A DNA stretch of 64,000 nucleotides from Hyphomicrobiales bacterium (GCA_900465675.1 UBJR01000009.1:682001-746000); one strand, 5' to 3'. Counted from the stretch's first letter, positions 7,668 through 18,022 are shown. The notes: generated from the letters alone by a model not told the origin. Made by a program: numbers and translations.

Positions 7668-9755
7668 TCAGGCGGCTGCCGCGGCCTTGATCTCATCCAC
7701 AGCCATCACTTCAGGTTGAGGCTTGGCGGGCGCGTCGGTGCCGACGATCGCCTCGATGCCCGAACGCGGCACCGGCTTGCCGAACAGGAAGCCCTGCACC
7801 TGCAGGCACCCTTCCCGGCGCAGGAAGTCGATGTGATCTTCATTCTCGACGCCTTCGGCCAGAACCGGGATGTCGAGACTTGCAGCAAGGATCAGCGTCG
7901 AGCGAACGATTGCCGCCGACTGCTTGTTGGTGACGACGCCGTCGACGAAAGCGCGATCGATCTTGATCTTGTCGAAGGGGAAGCTCTGCAGTGTCGAAAG
8001 CGACGAGTAGCCGGTCCCATAGTCGTCCATCGCCACTTTGATCCCCAGCGCCTTCAGCCGGCGGATCGCATGCAGCGCGTGCTGGTGGTCGGCGATGATG
8101 CCGGATTCGGTGATCTCGATTTCGAGACGCGAAGCCGGGAGGCCGGTCTGCAGCAGGATTTCGTGGACGATCTGCGGCAGGCGGGGATCGCTCAGCTGCT
8201 GCGGCGCGACGTTGACGGCGATGCACAGCGGGTTCTTCCAGGTCGCAGCCTCCGCGCAGGCGGCTCGCATCACCCATTCGCCGAGTTCCAGAATGAAGCC
8301 GTTACGCTCGGCGATCGGAATGAATTCCATCGGCGCGATATAGCCGCGCACCGGATGCTTCCAGCGCAGCAACACCTCGAAGCCAACGACCTCGCGGGTC
8401 ACCGTATCGTTCTGCTGCTGGTAGAACAGTTCGAACTCCCGGCGCCGCAATCCTTCACGCATCTCGATTGCGAGCGCGTTCCGCTCGCGGGAGATCTGGT
8501 CCATCGAGGCATCGTAGAAGCAGATGCTGTTGCTAGCGGTCGATTTCGCCCGGTACATGGCAATGTCGGCCTGCGACAGCAGATCATCGATCGTGGTTGC
8601 CTGTCCCGGGAAGGTCGAGATACCGACGCTGGTGCCGACGCAGAGCGTCTGCTCTTCCCAGGAAACCGGTCTGGCGATCTCGTCGATGATCCGTTGCGCC
8701 AGGCCGGTGGCATCGGCGCGGATGAAATATTTGTGCATCACGGCCACGAACTCGTCGCCGCCGACACGGGCCATGAACTGGCTGTCGTTGCTGAGCAGCA
8801 TCAGCCGCTCGGCAACCGTCCGCAGCACGGCGTCGCCGGCCGCATGGCCGTGAACGTCGTTGATTTCCTTGAAGCGGTCGAGATCGAAGGAGAGCACAGC
8901 GATATTCGCCGTCATGTCCTTCGGCCGTTTCGTCAGCGCCGCGAGATGCTCGTTGAAGGCGGCGCGGTTGGGCAGATTGGTCAGCGGATCGTGCAGCGAC
9001 AGATGGCGATAGCGCTCGACGGCCGCCTGGCTGGACTGAATGTCGATGACATAGGTCGATGCACCAAGCGCGAGGATAACCACCATGACTGCGACGACAA
9101 GGCCGGTCATGATGTTGACCGAGATCAGCTCTCCCGCAACCGGAATGGCGCTGTCGGGAACGATCGTCAATCCAGCCATGCCGGTAAAATGCGTCAGCAC
9201 GATCGCCAGGATCAGCGCCAGGCCGGAGCCGTGCTTGCAGAACCGGGTGACCGGACGCGCAACGCGATTGGTGGCAACGGCGCCGAAGGCCGCGGCCAGC
9301 ACCAGCGAGGTCAGGACGTAGGGCTGGCTCCAGACCATGTGGCCTGCAACCTTGTATCCGGCGATCCCGACATAATGCATGCAGGCAATACCAAGGCCGA
9401 CGATCGCCCCACCCGCTTCGACCAGCATGGTCTTCGGCGTGCTGGCGGCAACGGTGAAACCAATGATGCTGGCAGCGATGCCGATGAACAGCGACATCAG
9501 GGTGAGTTCGGGCTCGTAGCCGTTCATCGCCGGCGACTGGTAGCCGAGCATGGCGATGAAATGCGTCGTCCAGATCGTCGATCCGCCGACGAAGCCGGAG
9601 AGAAACAGCCAGTTGAACTTCTGCAGGCCCTCTGTGCGCCGTACCCGCGTGAAAAGCCGCATCGTCAGCAGTGAGCCCAGAACGCAGATCACGGTCGCGA
9701 AAAGGAGATGCGACAGGCTGTGTTCGACTGTGATGCAGGAGATGATACGCAACAT
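7668..9755 (-). CDS. MHYT-GGDEF-EAL membrane c-di-GMP protein
   Basis: A 695-residue inner-membrane protein. Residues 5-245 are an MHYT sensor with seven predicted membrane segments and three conserved motifs: TTHFIAM (63-69), CMHYVGIA (125-132) and LTHFTGMA (187-194). These are thought to bind copper and sense a diatomic gas. GGDEF at 332-336 is intact, with no RxxD inhibitory site in front. The EAL domain reads EVL at 460-462 and keeps DDYGTGYSS and the later catalytic acids. Both synthesis and breakdown of c-di-GMP are therefore possible. Start chosen at ATG 9755 because MHYT proteins begin close to the first helix; GTG 9785 is an alternative. Confidence 0.92.
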   Translation of the reverse strand: MLRIISCITVEHSLSHLLFATVICVLGSLLTMRLFTRVRRTEGLQKFNWLFLSGFVGGSTIWTTHFIAMLGYQSPAMNGYEPELTLMSLFIGIAASIIGFTVAASTPKTMLVEAGGAIVGLGIACMHYVGIAGYKVAGHMVWSQPYVLTSLVLAAAFGAVATNRVARPVTRFCKHGSGLALILAIVLTHFTGMAGLTIVPDSAIPVAGELISVNIMTGLVVAVMVVILALGASTYVIDIQSSQAAVERYRHLSLHDPLTNLPNRAAFNEHLAALTKRPKDMTANIAVLSFDLDRFKEINDVHGHAAGDAVLRTVAERLMLLSNDSQFMARVGGDEFVAVMHKYFIRADATGLAQRIIDEIARPVSWEEQTLCVGTSVGISTFPGQATTIDDLLSQADIAMYRAKSTASNSICFYDASMDQISRERNALAIEMREGLRRREFELFYQQQNDTVTREVVGFEVLLRWKHPVRGYIAPMEFIPIAERNGFILELGEWVMRAACAEAATWKNPLCIAVNVAPQQLSDPRLPQIVHEILLQTGLPASRLEIEITESGIIADHQHALHAIRRLKALGIKVAMDDYGTGYSSLSTLQSFPFDKIKIDRAFVDGVVTNKQSAAIVRSTLILAASLDIPVLAEGVENEDHIDFLRREGCLQVQGFLFGKPVPRSGIEAIVGTDAPAKPQPEVMAVDEIKAAAAA

Positions 9756-9922
9756 GATTGAGACCGCGATTGAAACCGTGATCACCTATATGTATTCGCA
9801 TAGTAGGATTCATTAATTGGCGTTTTAATTGCGATTCATTGGTTAAATAACCGTCAGATTTTACAACCGCGCAAAAGAAAGCCACAACCGCAGGAGCAAA
9901 GGACGCGACCGGCCCTGCCGAG

Positions 9923-9951
9923 CTTGCGTTTCAGCCGGACTTATACTATAG
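9923..9951 (+). promoter_or_regulatory. Predicted rplY promoter
   Basis: CTTGCG (9923-9928) and CTATAG (9946-9951) with 17 bases between them fit the rhizobial sigma-70 pattern CTTGAC-N17-CTATAT. The predicted transcript would have a leader of about 117 bases before the rplY start. The rest of the 320-base interval 9756-10075 is AT-rich near 9780-9860 (probably promoter DNA for the divergent MHYT gene), and I see no other gene in it. Confidence 0.55.
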
Positions 9952-10075
9952 CGCACGCGTCCGCACAGACACCCTTGGAGGCAATGCGGATGAAGCTTCC
10001 CAAAAAAGGTGCTTCCAGTCAAAGGACGGCATATGCCGGACTTCGACTCTCCATATAACCTCGAAAGGAATAGCC

Positions 10076-10690
10076 ATGAGCCACGAAACTTACGAGCTCA
10101 AGGCCGAGGCGCGCGAACGGGTTGGTAAGGGGTCCGCCCGTGAACTTCGCCGCAACGGTTTGATTCCCGCTGTCATCTATGGTGACAAGCAGGCCCCGAT
10201 TTCCATTACGCTCAACACCAACGAGGTGACGAAGCGTATCCATGCCGGCGGTTTCATGACCACCGTTGCCACGATCGACCTCGGCGGCAAGAAGTATCAG
10301 GTTCTCCCGAAGGACTACCAGCTCGACCCGGTTCGTGACTTCACGATGCACGTGGATTTCCTCCGCGTTTCCGGCAACACGCAGGTTACCGTTGAGATCC
10401 CGGTTCACTTCATCAATGAAGAGAAGTCGCAGGGTCTCAAGATCGGTGGCGTTCTCAACATCGTTCGTCACGAAGTTGAAGTTCACTGCCCGGCCAATGC
10501 CATCCCGGAATTCTTCAATGTCGACCTGAGCGGCAAGAAGATCGGCGACAGCATCCACATCTCGGAAGTTACCCTTCCGAAGGGTGTCACCACGGTTATC
10601 GACCGTGACTTCACGATCGCCACCATCGTTGCTCCGGCAGCTGGCGTCGAAGAAGACACGTCTGAAGCCGAAGGCGGCGCTGAAGCCTGA
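10076..10690 (+). CDS. rplY: 50S ribosomal protein L25, CTC (general stress) form
   Basis: A 204-residue L25 of the long Ctc type: an N-terminal 5S-rRNA-binding domain (about 1-95, with [20 protein letters not shown]) and a C-terminal TL5/Ctc beta domain (about 100-190), ending in an acidic Glu-rich tail. It binds 5S rRNA on the large ribosomal subunit. A good AAAGGAA site precedes ATG 10076 and a strong terminator follows. In many proteobacteria rplY is next to pth and ychF; here two signalling genes lie between rplY and pth. Confidence 0.97.
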   Translation: MSHETYELKAEARERVGKGSARELRRNGLIPAVIYGDKQAPISITLNTNEVTKRIHAGGFMTTVATIDLGGKKYQVLPKDYQLDPVRDFTMHVDFLRVSGNTQVTVEIPVHFINEEKSQGLKIGGVLNIVRHEVEVHCPANAIPEFFNVDLSGKKIGDSIHISEVTLPKGVTTVIDRDFTIATIVAPAAGVEEDTSEAEGGAEA

Positions 10691-10717
10691 TAAGCTTCCT
10701 ATCAATTTGTAAAGCAT

Positions 10718-10752
10718 AAGGCCCGCTTCCTTCCCGGAAAGCGGGCCTTTTC
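10718..10752 (+). terminator. Rho-independent terminator of rplY
   Basis: AAGGCCCGCTT and AAGCGGGCCTT arms around a short CC-rich loop, ending in TTTTC. It should separate rplY transcription from the downstream signalling gene. Confidence 0.88.
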
Positions 10753-10880
10753 ATTTGCTGGCTACAACCGTTTCAGCAAGCTTTAACACATTCATGGAAG
10801 CATTCTCCCCAAAGTTATTGCCATATCGCCGTATATTAGAAGGCGGCCGAAGAAGAAGCGGCCGGGGAGAAAACGGAACA

Positions 10881-13238
10881 ATGAATAATTCCGTTGAAAA
10901 TAGATTTTTTGCGATTGTCTGCGGTGCGCTACTTGTTTTTGTCGCGCCGCTTTTTGTGCTTTTTCTCTTCCTCTCTTCAGAACGCGCCGACAAGGAAATC
11001 CGCGACCACATCTCCGTGCTTCTGGTTGCCAATTCCCAGGCGCTCGCCAAGCCGCTCTGGGATCTCGACGAAGACAGCGTCACGCAGATTTCCGCGACGA
11101 TCGTTTCCCAGGGCGCCATCGTCAAGGTTGAGGTCCGCGACCAGTCCGGCCAGCTTGATATCACCCAGAGCACCATTCCGAAGTCGTTCAGTGGCGAGCT
11201 GGAGCAGGTCTCGCGTGCCATCATCTACAACAATGTCGATGGTCCGAAGAACCTCGGCAGCATCTCCGTCTACTATCCGAAGCTCGGCCTCTTCTCCGGC
11301 CTGAAGCATGAGGAAGTTGTCTTCATCTCGATCTTCATCTTCGCCGTTCTCGCCGTTTTCGGCAGCGCGCTGATCGGCAACCGCATCTTCGTCATCCACC
11401 CGTTGATGCGCCTGATCGCCGCGATCGAGGCCACCAGCCAGCTCGGCTCGCGCCATCACGTCGACTGGCAGTCCGGTGACGAGATGGGCCGCCTTGCCAG
11501 CAGCTTTAACGACATGCAGACCAAGCTGGAGCGCGAGGAAAAGGAGCTGAAGCTCGCCCATCGCCGCGCCACCGACATCTACGACCTGACGCCCGCCATG
11601 CTCTTCTCGCTCGACGAGGAAGACCGCATCACAGCCGTCAGCGATTACTGGCTGGTCGCCACCGGCTACAGCCGCACTGACGCCGTCGGCCGCAAGTTCG
11701 CCGATCTCGTCATGCCTGATACCCGCGACATCTTCCTGTCGCGCAGGAACACTGCCGAGGAAGGCGCGCTCGACGTCACGGTCAAGTTCAGATGCGCCGA
11801 TGGCCGCGTGATCGACGTGCTGATCCTGGAATCCAACGCCGCGACCGGCGGCACCGACAAGCTGTCGCTGTCGGTCATGACCGACGTGACCGAGCTCAAG
11901 GCCTCCGAAGACCGCAACCACCGCCAGGCCATCACCGACCACCTGACGGGCCTCTTGAACCGCCAGGGCTTCGAAGCCGTGCTCGACCGCAAGATCGCCG
12001 AGGCGGATGCCGCGGGCCAGGAGCTTGCCTGCCTGTTCGTCGACCTCGACCGCTTCAAGTGGATCAACGACAATATGGGTCATGCCGAAGGCGACCGGGC
12101 GCTGCGCGAGCTCGTTGCCCGCTTCAAGACCCATCTCGCCCCATCTGACGAAGCCGCCCGCCTTGGCGGCGACGAATTCGCCATCCTGCTGCCGGCCGCC
12201 GATGCCGAGAAGCGGGCACGGGCCATGTGCGATCAGATCGCCACGATCTTCGACACGCCTTTCGGCCCCGAACTGCATCTGAGCGCCTCCGTCGGCGTCG
12301 CCATCTATCCGCGCCATGCGGCCAATGCAGCAGAACTGCTGCAGAAATCCGACATGGCGATGTATGCCAAGAAGCGCGACGGCAAGAACGGCGCCCGCCT
12401 GTTCGACAACGCGATGCTCGATACCGCACGCAGCCGCGCCGAGATCGAAAGCTGCATCGAGGCAGGCCTCGCCGAGGACTGGTTCGAAGCCTACCTGCAG
12501 CCAATCGTCGGCCTGACCCACGGCAACATCGCAGGCTTCGAAGCGCTGATGCGCCTCAACCACCCGCAAAAGGGCCTGATGCCACCGGCCGAGATCATCA
12601 ACGTCGCTGAAGAGACCGCCAAGATCGTCCGCATCGGCAACGTCATCATGGAGAAGGCGATCTCCAACCTCTCCCGCATCTCCCGGATCACCGGCATGCA
12701 GGACACCTATCTGGCGATCAATTTCTCGCCGCTGCAGTTCGAGCCCGCCCTGCCCTCGCGTCTGGCCGGTCTGCTCGGCCGCCATGGCATACGTCCCGAA
12801 CGCATCGTCGTCGAGATCACCGAGGCCGTGCTGATGCACGACAACCCGCAGATCCGCATGATCGTCACCGAGCTGCGCCGCTTCGGCTGCCGCATCGCGC
12901 TGGATGATTTCGGCACCGGCTACTCGTCTCTGAGCTATCTCAACCGTTTCCCGGTTGATATCATCAAGATCGATCAGTCCTTTACCCGCGCCATCAACGA
13001 AGGCAACGACGATGTCGGCATGAAGAGCCGGATGCTGATCGAGGCGATCACCACGCTGTCGCACAAGATGAACTGCACAGTCATTGCCGAGGGCATCGAG
13101 ACCGAAGAGGAATGCCGGACGCTGCAGCAGATGGGGCTGGATTATGGACAGGGCTATCTCTTCCACCGGCCGCAGACCGCAGCGCAGCTGATCGAGAAGC
13201 TGAGCGGCGTCATCCCCTTCGTGGCGCGTGCGTCATAG
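10881..13238 (+). CDS. HAMP-PAS-GGDEF-EAL c-di-GMP signalling protein
   Basis: A 785-residue membrane sensor. Transmembrane segments lie at about 9-32 and 146-168 with a periplasmic domain of about 110 residues between them, then HAMP (169-223), PAS (233-343), a GGDEF domain with intact GGDEF at 429-433 and an EAL domain with intact EAL at 554-556 and DDFGTGYSS. The inhibitory RxxD site before GGDEF is absent (the position reads APSD). Both activities are therefore plausible. ATG 10881 was chosen because it starts the membrane anchor and follows a GGGGAGA site. A solute-binding protein gene begins 25 bases after the stop and may supply the signal. Confidence 0.93.
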   Translation: MNNSVENRFFAIVCGALLVFVAPLFVLFLFLSSERADKEIRDHISVLLVANSQALAKPLWDLDEDSVTQISATIVSQGAIVKVEVRDQSGQLDITQSTIPKSFSGELEQVSRAIIYNNVDGPKNLGSISVYYPKLGLFSGLKHEEVVFISIFIFAVLAVFGSALIGNRIFVIHPLMRLIAAIEATSQLGSRHHVDWQSGDEMGRLASSFNDMQTKLEREEKELKLAHRRATDIYDLTPAMLFSLDEEDRITAVSDYWLVATGYSRTDAVGRKFADLVMPDTRDIFLSRRNTAEEGALDVTVKFRCADGRVIDVLILESNAATGGTDKLSLSVMTDVTELKASEDRNHRQAITDHLTGLLNRQGFEAVLDRKIAEADAAGQELACLFVDLDRFKWINDNMGHAEGDRALRELVARFKTHLAPSDEAARLGGDEFAILLPAADAEKRARAMCDQIATIFDTPFGPELHLSASVGVAIYPRHAANAAELLQKSDMAMYAKKRDGKNGARLFDNAMLDTARSRAEIESCIEAGLAEDWFEAYLQPIVGLTHGNIAGFEALMRLNHPQKGLMPPAEIINVAEETAKIVRIGNVIMEKAISNLSRISRITGMQDTYLAINFSPLQFEPALPSRLAGLLGRHGIRPERIVVEITEAVLMHDNPQIRMIVTELRRFGCRIALDDFGTGYSSLSYLNRFPVDIIKIDQSFTRAINEGNDDVGMKSRMLIEAITTLSHKMNCTVIAEGIETEEECRTLQQMGLDYGQGYLFHRPQTAAQLIEKLSGVIPFVARAS

Positions 13239-13263
13239 ACCAACGAACATCAGGAGTTATGCG

Positions 13264-13977
13264 ATGAAAAAGCTGCTGCTTCTCGCCTTCCTCATCCTGC
13301 CTGCCGCAGCCTCCGCGCAAACGGTGTCCTTCACGACTGAAGACTACGCACCCTTCAACTACCGCGACGGCAAGGTCATCAAGGGCGCCACCGTCGAGCA
13401 GGTCGAGAAGGTGATGGCCGATATCGGCGTCGATTATACGATCGAGATGATGCCTTGGGCCCGCGCCTATACGTTGGCGCAAAGCACGCCGATGACCTGC
13501 GTCTTCGCCACAGCCCATAACGGTCTTCGCGATCCCCTGTTCAAATGGGTGGAGCCGCTGCTCATCGACCGCAACATCCTGATCAAGGCCAAGGACTCCG
13601 CTGTCACCGCCGACAATCTGGAAGAAGCCAAGAAGTACCTGGTCGGCACCTGGCGCGAGGACTACACCGAGACGACGCTGAAGGAAAAAGGCTTCCCCAA
13701 GCTCGATGTCGCCAGCGATTTCAACGCCACGATGCGCAAGCTGCTGGGCGGCCGCATCGATATGATGCCGATTTCGGAACTCTATTTCGACAAGCTGAAA
13801 CAGGACCAGCCGCTGGAGATGGTGACGGTGCTCTCCAGCCAGCCGATGGGCATTGCCTGCCAGAAGGACTTTCCGGACGATCTCCTGCGCAAGATGCAGG
13901 CCTCGCTCGACAAGCTGATTGCCGACGGCACGCAGAAGCAGATCTTCCTGAAATACGGCCTCAACCTGCTGCAATGA
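13264..13977 (+). CDS. Orphan periplasmic solute-binding protein (family 3)
   Basis: A 237-residue protein with a Sec signal peptide (cleavage after about residue 18, ASAQ) and the family-3 solute-binding fold: FTTEDYAPFNYRDG near the N-terminus, a hinge region, and DFNATMRKLLGGRIDMMPIS typical of amino-acid binding proteins. No permease or ATPase gene is adjacent. It lies 25 bases downstream of a GGDEF-EAL protein with a periplasmic domain, so the pair may form a ligand-binding module for signalling instead of uptake. That coupling is inferred only from gene order. Ligand unknown. Confidence 0.8.
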   Translation: MKKLLLLAFLILPAAASAQTVSFTTEDYAPFNYRDGKVIKGATVEQVEKVMADIGVDYTIEMMPWARAYTLAQSTPMTCVFATAHNGLRDPLFKWVEPLLIDRNILIKAKDSAVTADNLEEAKKYLVGTWREDYTETTLKEKGFPKLDVASDFNATMRKLLGGRIDMMPISELYFDKLKQDQPLEMVTVLSSQPMGIACQKDFPDDLLRKMQASLDKLIADGTQKQIFLKYGLNLLQ

Positions 13978-14007
13978 CAGGCTGCTCCAGCCTTAGCGCT
14001 TGACTTC

Positions 14008-14037
14008 ATGCCCGTTTCGCGGTGGTGAAACGGGCAT
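14008..14037 (+). terminator. Hairpin, probable terminator
   Basis: A perfect 11-bp inverted repeat, ATGCCCGTTTC and GAAACGGGCAT, with an 8-base loop, followed by CGGATTTTC. It closes the signalling pair, but its end is only 26 bases before the pth start, so it could also affect pth expression. Confidence 0.65.
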
Positions 14038-14063
14038 CGGATTTTCAAGGAATGGATTGGCCC

Positions 14064-14783
14064 ATGCTGATCATCGCGGGTCTCGGCAATCCCGGCAGCA
14101 AATATGCCGGCAACCGCCACAATATCGGTTTCATGGCGGTTGATGCGATCCACCGCCGCCACAGCTTTTCGCCCTGGTCGAAGAAGTTCAAGGCCGAGAT
14201 CGCCGAGGGCGAACTCGACGGCGAAAAGGTGCTGCTGATCAAGCCGCAGACCTACATGAACCTGTCGGGCGAATCCGTCGGCGAAGCCATGCGTTTCTAC
14301 AAGCTGCAGCCGTCCGATCTCGTCGCAATCTATGACGAGCTGGATCTGGCGCCCGGCAAGGCGCGGCTGAAGACCGGCGGCGGCCATGGCGGGCACAACG
14401 GCATCAAGTCGCTCGACGCCCATTGCGGCCGCGAATACCGCCGCCTGCGCCTCGGCATCGGCCACCCCGGCGTCAAGGAAATGGTTCAGCATCACGTCCT
14501 CGGCGATTTCGCCAAGGTAGACCAGAGCTGGCTGGAGCCGCTGCTGGACGCGCTGGCCGACAATGCCGGCATGCTGGTTCGCAACGAGGATTCGCAGCTG
14601 ATGAACAAGCTGGCGCTTGCCACCGGCGGTAAGGCCGACGAAGAAAAGTCGAAGGCGGAGAAGAAGCCGGTGGCCAAATCCCACATCCATCAGGCCCGCA
14701 ACCACAACCAGCCGAAGATCCTGCCAGCCAGCGGCCCGATGGCCGAGATGCTGAAGAAGCTGCTCGGCAACAAGGGCGACTGA
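14064..14783 (+). CDS. pth: Peptidyl-tRNA hydrolase
   Basis: A 239-residue Pth, which frees tRNA from peptidyl-tRNAs that drop off ribosomes. Conserved blocks are [21 protein letters not shown] (with the catalytic His of RHN), [26 protein letters not shown] and [11 protein letters not shown]. The C-terminal 45 residues are a Lys/Glu-rich extension ([12 protein letters not shown]) longer than in enteric Pth but common in Rhizobiales. ATG 14064 gives the standard start. It is separated from rplY by two signalling genes and from ychF by five further genes. A GNAT gene starts 4 bases after the stop. Confidence 0.96.
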   Translation: MLIIAGLGNPGSKYAGNRHNIGFMAVDAIHRRHSFSPWSKKFKAEIAEGELDGEKVLLIKPQTYMNLSGESVGEAMRFYKLQPSDLVAIYDELDLAPGKARLKTGGGHGGHNGIKSLDAHCGREYRRLRLGIGHPGVKEMVQHHVLGDFAKVDQSWLEPLLDALADNAGMLVRNEDSQLMNKLALATGGKADEEKSKAEKKPVAKSHIHQARNHNQPKILPASGPMAEMLKKLLGNKGD

Positions 14784-14787
14784 CCGG

Positions 14788-15246
14788 ATGAGCACGCCGC
14801 TCGCGATCCGCGTAGCCGAGGTCAACGATCTCCCTGCTCTGCTTGGCCTCTATGCTGAGCTGAACCCGTCAGATCCGCCGATCGATACAGCCGTTGCCGG
14901 AGAGCGCATGACCGCGATCCTGGCACAGCCGGGCATGCGCATCTTCATCGGCTTTGCCGGAAAGGTGGCCGCCGCCACCGTGACGCTGGTCGTCATCCCC
15001 AATCTCACCCGCAACGGCTCATCCTATGCGCTGATCGAGAACGTCGTCACCGGTGCAAGCCATCGCAAGCATGGCTTTGGCGCGGCACTGATCGCCCACG
15101 CGATCGACGCAGCCTGGGACGCCGGATGCTACAAGGTGATGCTTTTGACAGGCTCGAAGGATCCGGCAACGCTGCGCTTCTACGAGCGCTGCGGCTTCGC
15201 GCAGGACAAGATCGGCTATCAGATCCGGCGCCCTGCAGAACGCTGA
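14788..15246 (+). CDS. GNAT-family N-acetyltransferase
   Basis: A 152-residue single-domain GNAT. The acetyl-CoA site is readable: IENVVTGASHRKHGFGAALIAHAIDAAW (the R-K-H-G-F-G variant of Q/RxxGxG/A) followed by a strand and LRFYERCGFAQD. The substrate cannot be inferred. The 4-base gap after pth suggests the two are translated from one message. Confidence 0.88.
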   Translation: MSTPLAIRVAEVNDLPALLGLYAELNPSDPPIDTAVAGERMTAILAQPGMRIFIGFAGKVAAATVTLVVIPNLTRNGSSYALIENVVTGASHRKHGFGAALIAHAIDAAWDAGCYKVMLLTGSKDPATLRFYERCGFAQDKIGYQIRRPAER

Positions 15247-15248
15247 CC

Positions 15249-15632
15249 TCAGAACAACCCGGTCTCGTGCAGCCGGTAGAGAAAGAGGTTCCACAAGGCC
15301 GAAAGCCCGCTGTCGATCATCCAGGCGACAGCGCCCGAGGCACCCGGCGAAAACAGCATGACCAGCAATCCGCCAGCTGTGCTGAGCATCACCGAGATGC
15401 GGAAGTTCTTGAGACTGTCCAGCCGGTAATAGCCGTTGTCGTCATATTCGGTGCCGAACAGCAGGTCGGGAAGATCGTAGCCGCTGGAGAGCGGCAGATC
15501 GAGCAGCGGCCGGTCAGTGATACGGTCGGGCAAAACGTTGAACACCGCCCTGCAGACATGGCCGATGGCGCCGAGCAGCGCAAAGATCGCCGCCGCTACG
15601 AAATAATGCCAGGTCGCCGCTTCCGCAGGCAT
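15249..15632 (-). CDS. Small integral membrane protein, function unknown
   Basis: A 127-residue protein with hydrophobic segments at about 8-30 and 77-100 and a weaker one near the end. A polar middle portion is rich in Asp and Tyr (YDLPDLLFGTEYDDNGYYRLD). I recognise no domain. The start ATG 15632 follows a GGAGGC site. It converges with the GNAT gene, with two bases between the stops. It shares its strand with clpS but starts 80 bases past the clpS stop. Confidence 0.6.
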   Translation of the reverse strand: MPAEAATWHYFVAAAIFALLGAIGHVCRAVFNVLPDRITDRPLLDLPLSSGYDLPDLLFGTEYDDNGYYRLDSLKNFRISVMLSTAGGLLVMLFSPGASGAVAWMIDSGLSALWNLFLYRLHETGLF

Positions 15633-15712
15633 CTCAAGCCTCCGCCGTTTCCGCCACTTTGGCTGAAAACAACGGATATCCGATTAAGGAGGCTGGTTAA
15701 GAGATTGAGACG

Positions 15713-16024
15713 CTATTCTTCGGGCTCGGCGGTCAGCATCAGCGGGAATCCCGCTTCCTTGGCATAGTCCATCGCCTCCTTGACCTTGGTCTCGGCAATG
15801 TCCTTGGTACAGACGACCACGACGCTCGACCCGAGCTTGTGCGCCGTCAGCATGACGCGATAGCCGGCCTCCTCGCTCATCCGGAACACGGCCTTCAGCA
15901 CCATGGTCACGAATTCGCGCGGCGTATAATCGTCGTTGAACAGAATGACCTTGTAGAGCTTCGGCTTGTCGAGCTTCAGCTTCGTCTTGGTTTTTGGTGT
16001 CAGGACAACATCATTGTCACTCAT
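15713..16024 (-). CDS. clpS: ATP-dependent Clp protease adaptor ClpS (second-paralogue type)
   Basis: A 103-residue N-recognin that hands proteins with destabilising N-terminal residues to ClpA. The diagnostic blocks are LFNDDYTPREFVTMVLKAVF, with the acidic pocket residues, and the following TAHKLGSSVVVVCTKDIAETK. The short Lys-rich N-terminus without a long extension resembles the second ClpS paralogue of rhizobia and Agrobacterium (ClpS2). No clpA is adjacent. A ClpP paralogue elsewhere in the window (62401-62985) is not evidently linked. Confidence 0.93.
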   Translation of the reverse strand: MSDNDVVLTPKTKTKLKLDKPKLYKVILFNDDYTPREFVTMVLKAVFRMSEEAGYRVMLTAHKLGSSVVVVCTKDIAETKVKEAMDYAKEAGFPLMLTAEPEE

Positions 16025-16083
16025 CGGGAGTCTGCCGTTATCATATGGGAAAGATGCGCCTGATCGCGATCAGCTATGCGCAA

Positions 16084-16491
16084 TCATTTATGTGGCCGTA
16101 GAAGTCTGCAGTTCAAGCCCGAAGCAGTGAGAAGTGCTACAGCCTTCTTGTCGAAGCTGACAAAGGTCTCGCCACCGAGACGCCTGCCGTCGAGAGCGAT
16201 GAGACCATCGGCAAAATCGCCGCCCCGCTCCATCATGTTTATTCCCGCCTCGACGGCAACCCGGTCCATAAGAAGCTTATCCGTTTCGAGAAGACGCCTC
16301 ACAAACGCCTGCAACGGCTCTCTTCCGACCTTATAGCGGCTTCGCAGAACCCATATTGCTTCGCAGATTGCGACAACAGGTACAACAACCCGGCTGGCGC
16401 TGGCCAAGGCATCCTGCGCTTGCTCCGTCTCTCCGGTGTCATCTTCGATCACCAAGCGCAACAGCACGTTCGTGTCGATGACAATCGTCAT
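16084..16491 (-). CDS. PIN-domain ribonuclease toxin, VapC-type
   Basis: A 135-residue PIN protein. The acidic active site is visible: Asp in VIDTN near residue 6, Glu in AICEAIW, and Asp residues in GGDFADGLIA and SFDKKAV. Its ATG overlaps the antitoxin stop codon by the ATGA arrangement at 16488-16491, so translation is coupled and the antitoxin comes first, as in vapBC. VapC toxins cleave tRNA or rRNA; the target here is unknown. The tail ends NCRLLRPHK. Confidence 0.9.
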   Translation of the reverse strand: MTIVIDTNVLLRLVIEDDTGETEQAQDALASASRVVVPVVAICEAIWVLRSRYKVGREPLQAFVRRLLETDKLLMDRVAVEAGINMMERGGDFADGLIALDGRRLGGETFVSFDKKAVALLTASGLNCRLLRPHK

Positions 16492-16739
16492 CGCCTGTTG
16501 GCCCACCCGTCCGAAATAGCTTCGTTGATTTCGTCAATGGTAAGATGCACGCCTGCCTCGTTCTTGATCATCCCAAATAGGGATTCGATCGGCAGCTTGC
16601 CTGAAATCGCATGGAGTGTTGCCTGGCGTTGCGGTTGAAGATTGACGTCGATCTCATCGCCCGGGCTGATGCCCAGGTGATCGAGCACCTCCTTCTTCAG
16701 CGTGATCTGTCCCTTGGCCGTCACTTTCAACCGCACCAT
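16488..16739 (-). CDS. AbrB/SpoVT-type antitoxin of a VapBC-like pair
   Basis: An 83-residue protein with an N-terminal swapped-hairpin AbrB domain (VTAKGQITLKKEVLDHLGISPGDEIDV, residues 5-31) that binds DNA, and a C-terminal helical arm ending DGWANRR that should neutralise the PIN toxin. The ribosome binding site AGGAGA is strong, consistent with higher antitoxin synthesis. It probably autoregulates through the perfect palindrome in its own promoter at 16763-16782. Confidence 0.9.
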   Translation of the reverse strand: MVRLKVTAKGQITLKKEVLDHLGISPGDEIDVNLQPQRQATLHAISGKLPIESLFGMIKNEAGVHLTIDEINEAISDGWANRR

Positions 16740-16759
16740 CGGCTTTCTCCTTCTCGTTC

Positions 16760-16788
16760 AAAGTAAGGCAAATCTGCCTTACCGGCAA
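16760..16788 (-). promoter_or_regulatory. Toxin-antitoxin promoter with palindromic operator
   Basis: On the minus strand TTGCCG (16788-16783), 17 bases, then TACTTT (16765-16760) form a sigma-70 promoter. The spacer holds a perfect inverted repeat at 16763-16782: GTAAGGCA, a 4-base centre, TGCCTTAC. This is the expected position for autorepression by the AbrB-type antitoxin. Confidence 0.75.
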
Positions 16789-16882
16789 GGTTGATGCCTC
16801 GCGGATCATCGCAAGTCTTGACCGCGGGGCGCCATTCCCCCATAGGCAAGGCAACGATTTCAGCGAATACGGACATTCAGCC

Positions 16883-17986
<1,104 letters not shown>

Positions 17987-18022
17987 TCAAAAAGCGCACT
18001 GCCGCCTTGGCGGGCAGCTCGT

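Noticed and set aside
7629..9674. 681-codon plus-strand frame opposite the MHYT-GGDEF-EAL gene
   Set aside because: Antisense to a protein with intact motifs; composition is that of a shadow frame.
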